From Dehalococcoidia bacterium (GTDB lineage Bacteria; Chloroflexota; Dehalococcoidia; Dehalococcoidales; E44-bin46): a DNA stretch of 24,124 bases. The notes below the pieces were generated by a model. That model had not been told where the DNA came from. It saw nothing but the letters and a program-made list of their open reading frames with translations, and did no database searches. The translations under genes were made by a program, and so were the position numbers. The stretch lies in NCBI GenBank assembly GCA_020343755.1, contig CP070810.1, positions 844,182-868,305 on the forward strand. Reading direction: 5' to 3'. The stretch's first letter is position 1, and every line of letters starts with the position of its first letter. Below are positions 6,908 to 14,600 of this stretch, piece after piece.

Positions 6908-8143
6908 CTACTCAACCTCGCTCTTCTCGGAGCTAGAACCAGCCTCCCCAGATTTAAGAATGGCATATCTCGTCAAAGGAGGTGCAACGATCTCGTTTAT
7001 GATGACCGAGGCGAGCACTGCGTTCATCATTATAGCTCCAAAGGTAGGGAATACCCGCCCAGCTATAAGAACTAATCCCAGAGTAACGCCAGCCTTTGGC
7101 AGTAGGGCAAGACCGAGATACTTTTTAACCTCGTCCGAGGAATGAGAAATTGTAGCCCCGGCTCTTGTTCCAAAATATTTGCCTAAGCATCTACCCAGAA
7201 CGATTAATGCTGCCAATATACCGGCAGTTTTCATAACCGCCACGTTGAAGTGCAATCCCGCCAATACAAAAAACATGGCGAAGATTACACCTTCAATTTC
7301 CTCAAGCACCAGGAACGTCTGAGTCTCCCTTACCCTATTCACCACGATAAAGCCAGCGGTCATGTTAGCCAAAATTGCCGAGACACCCAAGAGACTGGTA
7401 ACACCGATGCACGCCATAATCATTCCGAAAACTACAACTAAAAGTAATTCACGTGTCTTTACTAACCTGGTTATATAGATTAAAGCAAAGGCGAAGGCGG
7501 CCCCTATTCCCATAGACTGAGCTATGTATAGGCCAGGGGCACCCAGCACTTGATAAAGGGAAACACCTCCGACACCACTTACCAAGGGTTGGGATACACC
7601 TAAAGTGATGGCAAAAGCGATAACGGCAATGGCATCATCAAGGGCCACCACCGCCAATAAAGTTGTGGTAAAGGGGCCTTTAGCCTTGTATTCGCTGATT
7701 ATGGCTGCTACCGCCGCTGGGGCAGTAGCACACGATACGGCGCCTATGATAAAAGCCATTGGAAAATAGGTGTCATAGAAGGTCGCGTTTGGAATGGTCA
7801 AGACGCGGGGGAACAAGAATGCCAGCAATAAGGTAACCAGACACCAGGCGCCTACACTTTGAAACGGTGTTATCCAGGCAATACTTCTGCCCAACTTACG
7901 TAGCGATTCCAGGCGAAGACTGCCTCCAATCAAAAAGGCAACAATACCTAAAGCGACATCGGTGATTATGCCCAAGCTACTTATTGTTGCCTCTGAGATA
8001 ATGTTTAGAACCGAAGGACTCAGTAAAATACCGATGAGGATATAGCCGGTAATCCTGGGGAACTTAAGTCTCTCGGCAGCTAAGCCACCAAAAAAACCGA
8101 TGACTATAATTATGCCTATGGCTAATACCAGATTTGTCTCCAT
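6908..8143 (-). CDS. Cation:proton antiporter, CPA2/Kef-like membrane domain
   Basis: A very hydrophobic protein of 411 residues from the ATG at 8143, with about 11-13 membrane segments, matching the Na_H_Exchanger fold (monovalent cation/H+ exchange across the inner membrane). Segment 5-6 carries the paired aspartates in 'VVALDDAIAVIAFA' (Asp169-Asp170), typical of electrogenic CPA2 exchangers. There is no C-terminal RCK/TrkA-N domain; only a short Ser/Glu-rich tail, so it is a bare transport module. Whether Na+ or K+ is carried cannot be told. The frame is open back to a TTG at 8176, but that lies inside the terminator T-run; ATG 8143 has AGGG eight bases upstream. It converges on rimM with 15 bases between. 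Confidence 0.9.
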   Translation of the reverse strand: METNLVLAIGIIIVIGFFGGLAAERLKFPRITGYILIGILLSPSVLNIISEATISSLGIITDVALGIVAFLIGGSLRLESLRKLGRSIAWITPFQSVGAWCLVTLLLAFLFPRVLTIPNATFYDTYFPMAFIIGAVSCATAPAAVAAIISEYKAKGPFTTTLLAVVALDDAIAVIAFAITLGVSQPLVSGVGGVSLYQVLGAPGLYIAQSMGIGAAFAFALIYITRLVKTRELLLVVVFGMIMACIGVTSLLGVSAILANMTAGFIVVNRVRETQTFLVLEEIEGVIFAMFFVLAGLHFNVAVMKTAGILAALIVLGRCLGKYFGTRAGATISHSSDEVKKYLGLALLPKAGVTLGLVLIAGRVFPTFGAIMMNAVLASVIINEIVAPPLTRYAILKSGEAGSSSEKSEVE

Positions 8144-8177
8144 AAGCATTACCCTAATAAACCTATCTTTGAGCAAT

Positions 8178-8215
8178 AAAGAGCCCTAGAACTAAAGGTT
8201 CTAGGGCTCTTTTTT
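8178..8215. terminator. Strong hairpin terminator, bidirectional form
   Basis: A 12-bp perfect stem, 8181-8192 (GAGCCCTAGAAC) with 8198-8209, loop TAAAG, can extend by AAA/TTT pairs on both sides. Rightward it ends in six T (8210-8215); leftward it is followed by TTTATT. The only transcripts that reach it in sequence are leftward ones from the 8268-9190 operon, so it probably terminates those before the antiporter gene. Confidence 0.8.
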
Positions 8216-8267
8216 ATCAATTCATACTTTTGGGGAAATAGCAACTTTTATAATGAACTTCTAGTTA

Positions 8268-8609
8268 TTATTTACTAAATCTACCTCGGTCAAAAAGCCG
8301 AGAAAAGTCTCCGTCAAAATTCTTCAAGAAATCGTGCATATCTAGCACATCATCGGCGGTTAGCTTACCTGCATTCCTGAACCTACGCAGCTCTGCCTCA
8401 GTAAGGTCAGTAATAACCTCGGGTGCCTTACCCTCCCTGACTATGGCCGCTATTAAACACCGAGTATGACACGATGAACAAATTGCACTCAAAAACCATA
8501 AATCTTGGTCATGGCTAAGGACATTAATATTATCTACCCCATAACGATGCCCACAAACGCCACACTTTATTGAAGTCATCAACCTTTTAATAAGACCCTC
8601 TTCCACCAA
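8268..8609 (-). CDS. Uncharacterised zinc-ribbon protein
   Basis: I do not recognise a named family. A short protein of about 113 residues with two CxxC-type pairs, CGVCG and CSSCHTRC, set about 25 residues apart: a probable zinc ribbon in the N-terminal half. The C-terminal half is charged and helical, ending in 'DDVLDMHDFLKNFDGDFSRLF', which looks like a conserved docking segment. No membrane segment or signal. Start is uncertain: TTG 8609, GTG 8606 (AGAGG about eight bases upstream) or ATG 8579. It lies 26 bases after the bifunctional nuclease gene and shares its promoter, so the two are probably co-expressed. The function is unknown; a nucleic-acid or protein-binding adaptor is a guess. 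Confidence 0.75.
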   Translation of the reverse strand: MVEEGLIKRLMTSIKCGVCGHRYGVDNINVLSHDQDLWFLSAICSSCHTRCLIAAIVREGKAPEVITDLTEAELRRFRNAGKLTADDVLDMHDFLKNFDGDFSRLFDRGRFSK

Positions 8610-8635
8610 TTTAACCTCTAACGCTAAAGTCTAGC

Positions 8636-9190
8636 TTAAGATTTACGCTTATCGAAATCGTCTAAATCAAGAGTATTAATGAAATCATAGAAAGCCGACA
8701 TCTTCTTTAGTTCTTCCTCACTAATCTCCTTACCCTTCCCCTCAGCCTTACCTGCTTCTCTTTCTCTAAGAATAGGCTTGCCTGCCTCCTTGTCTAGCAA
8801 GATACCGGCTTTATCTAAAACTGCCTCCTCGGCATAGATAGGCACCTCCTCCCTTACTGCCAGGGCTAAAGCATCACTGGGACGGGAGTCAATTTCTATT
8901 ACCCCACTATCCACATTAAGAATAATCTTGGCATAAAAGGTATCGTTTTTAAGGTCACTGACGATGATAGAGCTGACAGTACCACCCAAGCTATTGATTA
9001 CTGATTGTAACAAGTCGTGAGTCAAAGGTCTAGGCACAGTAACACCCTGAAGTTTTATCCGTATGGCATCTGCCTCAGCGGGACCAATCCAAATAGGCAG
9101 ATAACGCTCGGCCTCTTTCTCCTTCAAAATCACTACCCGTTGGTAATTCACCATATTAACTCGAATACTGTCAATAGTCATCTCTATCAT
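8636..9190 (-). CDS. Bifunctional nuclease (BFN/DUF151) domain protein
   Basis: A 184-residue protein with the BFN (DUF151) domain over roughly residues 1-135: 'LKEKEAERYLPIWIGPAEADAI' and 'IEIDSRPSDALALAVREEVPIYAEEAVLDKAGI' are diagnostic. The C-terminal 50 residues are charged and likely helical. Plant BFN has DNase and RNase activity; bacterial members are poorly characterised, and a Thermotoga structure is known for the family. Upstream in-frame ATGs at 9205 and 9196 exist, but the GGGGGG run (9199-9204) is placed as an SD for the ATG at 9190, while 9205 has none. It is first in a two-gene operon with the zinc-ribbon protein. Confidence 0.9.
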   Translation of the reverse strand: MIEMTIDSIRVNMVNYQRVVILKEKEAERYLPIWIGPAEADAIRIKLQGVTVPRPLTHDLLQSVINSLGGTVSSIIVSDLKNDTFYAKIILNVDSGVIEIDSRPSDALALAVREEVPIYAEEAVLDKAGILLDKEAGKPILREREAGKAEGKGKEISEEELKKMSAFYDFINTLDLDDFDKRKS

Positions 9191-9223
9191 AGCCATACCC
9201 CCCATTTAACAATGACATATTTA

Positions 9224-9252
9224 ATTCTACTCCTGATTACCACCACTGTCAA
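9224..9252 (-). promoter_or_regulatory. Sigma-A-type promoter of the BFN/zinc-ribbon operon
   Basis: Minus strand TTGACA (9252-9247), exactly 17 bases, then TAGAAT (9229-9224). The transcript should start near 9217, giving a leader of about 27 bases to the ATG at 9190. Confidence 0.7.
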
Positions 9253-9341
9253 CTAGAAATAGCAGATAGAATTTGAAGCAACATCTAAGCAGTTGATAAA
9301 CAATTTACTATCTATAAGCATTCGGCTAAACCACTTTATTA

Positions 9342-9350
9342 TGGTATAAT
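9342..9350 (+). promoter_or_regulatory. Extended -10 promoter of the pps-dgt-dnaG-rpoD operon
   Basis: TGG followed by a perfect TATAAT (9345-9350) forms an extended -10. The -35 region (TTCGGC near 9321) is poor. Transcription would start near 9357, leaving a 44-base leader that ends with AAAGGAGG (9387-9394) six bases before the ATG. Confidence 0.55.
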
Positions 9351-9400
9351 TAATAAACAAAAGTAAGAATTTTGTCACCTTAACTGAAAGGAGGCTAAGC

Positions 9401-11665
9401 ATGGCTGAAGGCCAAAAGGCCATTGTTTGGTTCAATGAAGTCTCCAAAAATGATGTTTCCCTTGTCGGCGGTAAAGGAGCCAATTTAGGTGAAATGACTA
9501 ATGCCAAAATACCCGTCCCCCCAGGTTTCATTGTAACCGCTAACGCCTATTACGACTTTCTACAAAGGTCAGGAATCACTGATAAAATTCGTGAACTTCT
9601 AGAACCGCTAGACGTTAATAATAGTAAACAACTTCAGCAAGTAGCTAATAAGGTAAAGGAGATAATGCTAAATGCTACTATGCCCCCGGAACTAGCTAGG
9701 GAGATTCGAGAGGCTTATATAAAAATGGGTAGAGGCTTAGTCGCGGTGCGCTCCTCAGCTACTGCCGAGGATCTGCCCACGGCTTCCTTTGCCGGGCAGC
9801 AGACCACTTTTCTTAATGTCCAAGGTGAAGAAGAGGTAGTAGCTGCTGTTCAAGGATGCTGGGCATCCCTCTTTCGCCCACGAGCCATTTTCTACAGGCA
9901 GCAACAAGGTTTTGACCATCTTAAAGTGGGCATCGCTGTCCCGGTTCAGAAAATGGTGCAATCTGAGGCTTCTGGGGTCTTGTTTACCGTAGAACCAGTA
10001 ACCAGTGATGCCAGTAAGATTGTTATTGAGGCTGTTTATGGGCTTGGTGAAGCCATCGTCTCAGGAGAGGTAAACCCTGACCTTTACATTGTAAATAAAG
10101 AGGACGTAGAAATTAGTAATAAAAAAATTGGCAAGCAGGATTGGCAACTAACAAGGAATCCAGCTGGCGGTGACAAGAACCCTAATATTAAAGTGCCTCT
10201 CCCACCTTCAATGCAAACTCAGCAAAAGTTAGCTGATGATGACATAATTACTCTGGCTAAGCTGGGGAAATACATCGAGGATTTATATCACTTCCCTCAA
10301 GATATAGAATGGGCAAAAGAGGATAAGGAAATCTTTATCGTCCAAACCCGCCCAGTAACTACTATAAAGAAGGAGGCAGCAGTTAAGGTTGTGCCTGAAA
10401 TTACCGCCCCGGTGTTTCTGTCAGGAGCACCTGCCAGCCCTGGTATAGCCTCAGGACCAGTCAAAATAGTACCCGAAGCCTCCCAAATAGACAAGGTAAA
10501 TGAAGGCGATATCCTGATTGCTGAAATGACCACCCCCGACTTCGTGCCGGCAATGAAGCGGGCGGCAGCTATTGTCACCGACCGTGGGGGTAGAACTGCC
10601 CATGCCGCTATCGTTAGCCGGGAGCTAGGCGTACCCTGTGTGGTCGGTACCGAGCAAGCCACCTCTACACTAAAAGATGGACAGATAATCACCGTAGATG
10701 GTTCAACGGGTAAGGTCTACGAGGGGAAAGTAGCCGAGACGGTGTTGCCTGGTGCTCCGGCTATGCCCAAGAAAAAGATTAAGACGAAGACAAGAGTCTA
10801 TGTAAACTTGGCTGAGCCCGAAGCGGCTGATAAAGTGGCAGCTCGTGATGTAGATGGCGTTGGTTTGCTTCGAGCTGAGTTCATTATTGCCGGGATTGGT
10901 GAGCACCCCAACTATATGATTAGTCAAAACCGGGGCCAAGAGTTCATAGATAAGCTCGCCAAGGGACTGACTATCTTTGCCAAGGCATTCAACCCCCGAC
11001 CCGTAGTCTATAGAACCAATGACTTCAAGACCAATGAGTACCGAGCGCTCAAAGGTGGGGAAGATTATGAAGCCGTCGAAGAGAACCCCATGCTTGGCTA
11101 CCGGGGTGCCTCCCGGTACATTACTGACATTGAGGTGTTCAAGCTAGAATTAGAAGCCATTAAGAAAGTAAGACAGAAATATGCCAACCTCTGGGTGATG
11201 ATTCCCTTCGTCCGAACAGTTGATGAGCTGGCTAGCACAGTAAGGATTATGGAGTCAGAGGGGCTAAAGCGCACCAAAAATTTCAAACTGTGGATGATGG
11301 CTGAAGTGCCGTCTAACTTTATTCTCCTGGAAAAGTTCATTGAGGTTGGCATTGATGGCATATCCATCGGCTCAAATGACCTAACCCAGCTCATCCTAGG
11401 CATTGATAGGGACAGCGGAAAATTAGCCGATACCTTTGACGAACGAGACGAAGCCGTGATGATAGCTCTGGAACGGCTTATCAAGGTATCCAAGAGCATG
11501 GGGGTCACCTCCTCTATTTGTGGGCAGGCACCTTCAGTCTACCCTGAACTTACTGAAAAACTCGTGGAGTGGGGCATTACCTCAGTTTCAGTCAGCCCAG
11601 ACATGATTGACCAGACTAGAGAAATAATTGCTAAAGTTGAAGAGAAATTGAAACTGAATGATTAA
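9401..11665 (+). CDS. ppsA: Phosphoenolpyruvate synthase
   Basis: A 754-residue PEP synthase (pyruvate + ATP + water to PEP + AMP + phosphate), which feeds gluconeogenesis from pyruvate. Residues about 15-330 form the ATP-grasp domain ('VGGKGANLGEM', 'AVRSSATAEDLPTASFAGQQ', 'IVQTRPV'). The swivelling phosphohistidine domain carries 'GGRTAHAAIVSRELGVP', with His401 as the phosphorylated residue. The C-terminal PEP/pyruvate barrel includes 'SICGQAPS' with Cys707 as the general acid/base. Pyruvate phosphate dikinase is larger (about 870-900 residues) and less likely. SD is strong (AAAGGAGG). It overlaps dgt by eight bases and heads an operon with dnaG and rpoD. Confidence 0.94.
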   Translation: MAEGQKAIVWFNEVSKNDVSLVGGKGANLGEMTNAKIPVPPGFIVTANAYYDFLQRSGITDKIRELLEPLDVNNSKQLQQVANKVKEIMLNATMPPELAREIREAYIKMGRGLVAVRSSATAEDLPTASFAGQQTTFLNVQGEEEVVAAVQGCWASLFRPRAIFYRQQQGFDHLKVGIAVPVQKMVQSEASGVLFTVEPVTSDASKIVIEAVYGLGEAIVSGEVNPDLYIVNKEDVEISNKKIGKQDWQLTRNPAGGDKNPNIKVPLPPSMQTQQKLADDDIITLAKLGKYIEDLYHFPQDIEWAKEDKEIFIVQTRPVTTIKKEAAVKVVPEITAPVFLSGAPASPGIASGPVKIVPEASQIDKVNEGDILIAEMTTPDFVPAMKRAAAIVTDRGGRTAHAAIVSRELGVPCVVGTEQATSTLKDGQIITVDGSTGKVYEGKVAETVLPGAPAMPKKKIKTKTRVYVNLAEPEAADKVAARDVDGVGLLRAEFIIAGIGEHPNYMISQNRGQEFIDKLAKGLTIFAKAFNPRPVVYRTNDFKTNEYRALKGGEDYEAVEENPMLGYRGASRYITDIEVFKLELEAIKKVRQKYANLWVMIPFVRTVDELASTVRIMESEGLKRTKNFKLWMMAEVPSNFILLEKFIEVGIDGISIGSNDLTQLILGIDRDSGKLADTFDERDEAVMIALERLIKVSKSMGVTSSICGQAPSVYPELTEKLVEWGITSVSVSPDMIDQTREIIAKVEEKLKLND

Positions 11666-12710
11666 TCGGTTAAATATTCGCCAGCTAGCTGAAGAAAAGG
11701 AAGAAAGCCTCTCTCCATACGCAGCCAAAAGCAGGTTGTCGCGGGGCAGGCTCAGGCATGAAGAGCCGTGTATGGTACGTACCGCTTTCCAGCGCGACCG
11801 AGACCGTATCATCCATAGCAAGGCTTTTCGCCGTCTCAAGCATAAGACGCAGGTCTTCATTGCCCCCTTAGGTGACCATTATGTAACCCGACTCACCCAT
11901 ACCCTGGAGGTGTCTCAAATAGCTCGCACCATAGCCCGCGCCCTAAATCTTAATGAAGACCTGACTGAGGCAATTGCTCTAGGTCATGACCTAGGGCATA
12001 CTCCTTTCGGTCACGTTGGTGAGGATGTTTTAAACGAGCTGTACCACCAGGGATTCAGGCACAATGAGCAATCCCTGCGAGTTGTTGACCTTTTAGAGAA
12101 TAATGGTTACGGACTCAATCTTACCTGGGAGGTGAGAGACGGTATTGTTAATCACTCCAAGACAAGGACCGATATCTTGGGACAAGACTGGGGAAAGGTA
12201 AATACCCTAGAAGGTGAAGTATGTAAAATTGCCGATACCGTAGCCTACATTAACCACGATATTGGTGACGCCATAAGAGCTGGCATCATCACCGAGGGCG
12301 ATTTACCACTGGCAGCGGTTAAAGTATTAGGTCTCTCCCACTCGCAACGCATCAATACTATGGTGTGTGATATTATTGACTACTCCTGGGCAGCCAGTGG
12401 GCGTGATACTACAATAGACAGCCCAAAGATAGGGATGAGCCCTCAGATTCTGGAGGCAACCGAAACCCTGCGTAAATTTCTTTTTGACCGGGTATATAAC
12501 CTGCACGCCGACCAGAAGGAAACGGAAAAAGCAAGGGAAGTGATTCGTCTATTATATAGATACTTTAATGAGCATGAAGACAAGCTGCCGTCAGAGTATT
12601 GCCTTCACAGGGATGAGACAGAACGGGGGGTAGTTGACTATATTGCCGGTATGACCGACCAATATGCCCTAAGAATGGCAGAAGAGCTGGCACTAGTGAA
12701 AAGCAACTAA
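11658..12710 (+). CDS. dgt: Deoxyguanosinetriphosphate triphosphohydrolase-like HD protein
   Basis: A 350-residue dNTPase-like protein of the HD superfamily that splits dNTPs into nucleoside and triphosphate. Metal ligands are in order: His81 (RLTHTLEVSQIAR), His110-Asp111 (LGHDLGHTPFGH) and a later Asp in 'IADTVAYINHDI'. The opening 'RTAFQRDRDRIIHSKAFRRLKHKTQVF' is typical of the family. Length fits the short class of bacterial dGTPase-like proteins. It overlaps ppsA by eight bases and is six bases before dnaG, suggesting coupled control of dNTP pools with replication priming. Substrate preference is not proven by sequence. Confidence 0.92.
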   Translation: MINRLNIRQLAEEKEESLSPYAAKSRLSRGRLRHEEPCMVRTAFQRDRDRIIHSKAFRRLKHKTQVFIAPLGDHYVTRLTHTLEVSQIARTIARALNLNEDLTEAIALGHDLGHTPFGHVGEDVLNELYHQGFRHNEQSLRVVDLLENNGYGLNLTWEVRDGIVNHSKTRTDILGQDWGKVNTLEGEVCKIADTVAYINHDIGDAIRAGIITEGDLPLAAVKVLGLSHSQRINTMVCDIIDYSWAASGRDTTIDSPKIGMSPQILEATETLRKFLFDRVYNLHADQKETEKAREVIRLLYRYFNEHEDKLPSEYCLHRDETERGVVDYIAGMTDQYALRMAEELALVKSN

Positions 12711-12716
12711 ATTAAG

Positions 12717-14600
12717 ATGAGTGTTATCGACGAAGTAAAGCAGAGGATAGACATTTTAGAGGTGGTCAGCCAGTATGTTAAACTGACCAAATCGGGGCGA
12801 ACCTTCAGGGGGCTATGTCCGTTCCACAGTGAAAAGCACCCCTCGTTCTTCGTCTACCCTGAGCGTCAGAGCTGGCACTGCTTTGGCGCCTGCAACACTG
12901 GAGGTGATGTCTTCTCTTTCATAATGAAAAAAGAGGGCATTGACTTTGGCGAGGCACTGCGCCTTCTTGCCCAAAGAGCAGGGATTGCCTTACCTTCAAG
13001 ATTGGAGCCGAGTGCCAAGAGAGATGAGCAAGAAAGGCTATATCAAATTAATGAGGTAGCAGCCCAATACTTCCATAATTTACTCCTTAACTCTCCGGCT
13101 GGCGAGAAGGCACGAAGCTACGTTGCCAGCCGAGGCCTGTCACCGGAGACCATCACCAGCTTTCAACTTGGCTTTAGTCCCAATAGCTGGGAAGCCCTAA
13201 AGCAACATCTGATGGAGAGGGGCTATACTGAGAGTGAACTGCTGCCAGCCGGTTTAGTAGTAGAGACTGAAGCGGGAGGAACCCATGACCGATTCCGCAA
13301 TCGGCTAATGTTCCCGATATCTGATGTCAAAGGACGCATTACCGGTTTCGGGGCAAGAGCCCTTGATGACTCTCTACCTAAATACCTTAACTCGCCTCAA
13401 ACACCAATCTTTGATAAAAGCAGTAGTCTATATGGCATAAACCTGGCTACGGCAGCTATCAGACAGCAAAATATGGTAGTGATTGTAGAGGGCTATATGG
13501 ATGTTATTACCGCCCACCAGAATGGCTTTAACAATGTGGTCGCCTCTATGGGCACTTCTGTAACGTACAGAGAGGAGGACAAAGACTTTTGGCGTGCCTA
13601 CAATGAACCAGCCGCGCGCGAGGCGAGAAGGATTGGAGTGGAACGTAGCGCGGAAGTCAGCGAGAAGCAGATCAACATCCTGCGAAGGATGACTCGAAAC
13701 GTCGTCTTAGCCCTTGATGCCGATGCTGCCGGGGAGGAAGCCATGCTCCGGGCTGTAGGCTATGAAAATACCCTTGATGCTGAAGTAAAGGTTATCATCC
13801 TGCCCAGAGGAAAAGACCCGGACGATGTTATCAAAAAAGATACTAAAACGTGGCAAAAACTGTTGGAAAAGGCTCTACCTGTAGTTGATTACACCTTCAA
13901 TATGGTTACCTCTAACCTTGACCTGACTACAGCCAAGGATAAGTCGTTAGCTGTGGACAAGCTGCTACCCATTATCGCTGAGATAAAGGACCCAGTGCGC
14001 CAGGCCCATTATTTACAGAAACTGGCTCACCTAGTTAACGTCGCTGAACGCAAACTAGAAGCTGCCTTAAAAGGAATTAAACCAAGTCCAAGTAGAAGGC
14101 GGGTTGAAGAGCCAAAGCCAGAAGCCGTTGCCCAAGCTCTGCGCCCAGTTTTCTCCAGCCCGGTTGAAGAATATTGCCTGGCTTTGCTACTCCAGCGTCC
14201 CGAGCTTAAAGATTACCCTCAGCATCCCTTGCCTGAATATTTCCAGAATAGTGAAAACCACGAAATCTTTATTGCCTGGCAGCAAGTTAGTGACCTATCA
14301 TCACTTAGGGATAAACTTGACCCGGCAATTTGGGAGCATCTGGATTACCTGTTAACCAAGAGCTTACCCCCTAACCAAATAGAGGAGAAATATGCCGATG
14401 CTGTTCTCCGCCTACGAGAAGGATTTCTCCGAAGTTTAGCGACTAAAAGAGAGGCGGCATTAGCCCTAGAAGCCGAACTAGGCGGTACTGCCGCCGAGCT
14501 GGCTAAGCTTGAGGAGCAAGGAATAGAAATTAGCCTTCAATTAGGAGAGGTTTTCAGTCAAAAACGTCGCAAGGTCAGGAGCGAAGGAGCTGAGAAATGA
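12717..14600 (+). CDS. dnaG: DNA primase
   Basis: A 627-residue DnaG, which makes RNA primers at the replication fork. An N-terminal zinc finger (Cys34, His37, Cys55, Cys59) is in 'CPFHSEKHPSFF...WHCFGACNTGGD'; the last pair is C-x3-C in place of the more usual C-x2-C. The catalytic core (about 120-370) has the TOPRIM motifs 'VIVEGYMDVITA' and 'LALDADAAGEEA'. Between them a 32-residue insertion (284-315) splits 'MGTSVT' from 'EKQINILRR', segments normally adjacent. The C-terminal part (about 450-627) is a helical DnaB-interaction-type region. The SD is weak (TAAG). It starts six bases after dgt and overlaps rpoD by four (ATGA). Confidence 0.95.
   Translation: MSVIDEVKQRIDILEVVSQYVKLTKSGRTFRGLCPFHSEKHPSFFVYPERQSWHCFGACNTGGDVFSFIMKKEGIDFGEALRLLAQRAGIALPSRLEPSAKRDEQERLYQINEVAAQYFHNLLLNSPAGEKARSYVASRGLSPETITSFQLGFSPNSWEALKQHLMERGYTESELLPAGLVVETEAGGTHDRFRNRLMFPISDVKGRITGFGARALDDSLPKYLNSPQTPIFDKSSSLYGINLATAAIRQQNMVVIVEGYMDVITAHQNGFNNVVASMGTSVTYREEDKDFWRAYNEPAAREARRIGVERSAEVSEKQINILRRMTRNVVLALDADAAGEEAMLRAVGYENTLDAEVKVIILPRGKDPDDVIKKDTKTWQKLLEKALPVVDYTFNMVTSNLDLTTAKDKSLAVDKLLPIIAEIKDPVRQAHYLQKLAHLVNVAERKLEAALKGIKPSPSRRRVEEPKPEAVAQALRPVFSSPVEEYCLALLLQRPELKDYPQHPLPEYFQNSENHEIFIAWQQVSDLSSLRDKLDPAIWEHLDYLLTKSLPPNQIEEKYADAVLRLREGFLRSLATKREAALALEAELGGTAAELAKLEEQGIEISLQLGEVFSQKRRKVRSEGAEK
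13566..13661 (+). other. dnaG: 96-base in-frame insertion in the DnaG TOPRIM domain
   Basis: Codons 284-315 (from YREEDKD to SAEVS) have no counterpart in the DnaG pattern I know, where MGTSxT runs straight into an EKQ/ADH-type helix. The block is about 57 percent G+C by count and uses GCG for alanine three times within about 20 codons, which is rare in the rest of the gene. Loosely matching inverted ACTTC...ACGT sequences flank it (about 13554-13566 and 13642-13656). The frame is kept, so the protein is likely functional. Confidence 0.65.

Noticed and set aside
8144..8176. TTG start of the antiporter at 8176
   Set aside because: It lies in the T-run of the upstream terminator and has no ribosome site; ATG 8143 has AGGG at good spacing.
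10297..10692. Long minus-strand open frame opposite ppsA
   Set aside because: It is a shadow of the strongly conserved PEP synthase frame; no ribosome site and no recognisable domain. The same applies to the other antisense frames inside ppsA, rpoD, uvrA and prfB.
13566..13661. DnaG insertion as an intein
   Set aside because: It is only 32 residues, with no N-terminal Cys/Ser splice residue or C-terminal His-Asn motif.
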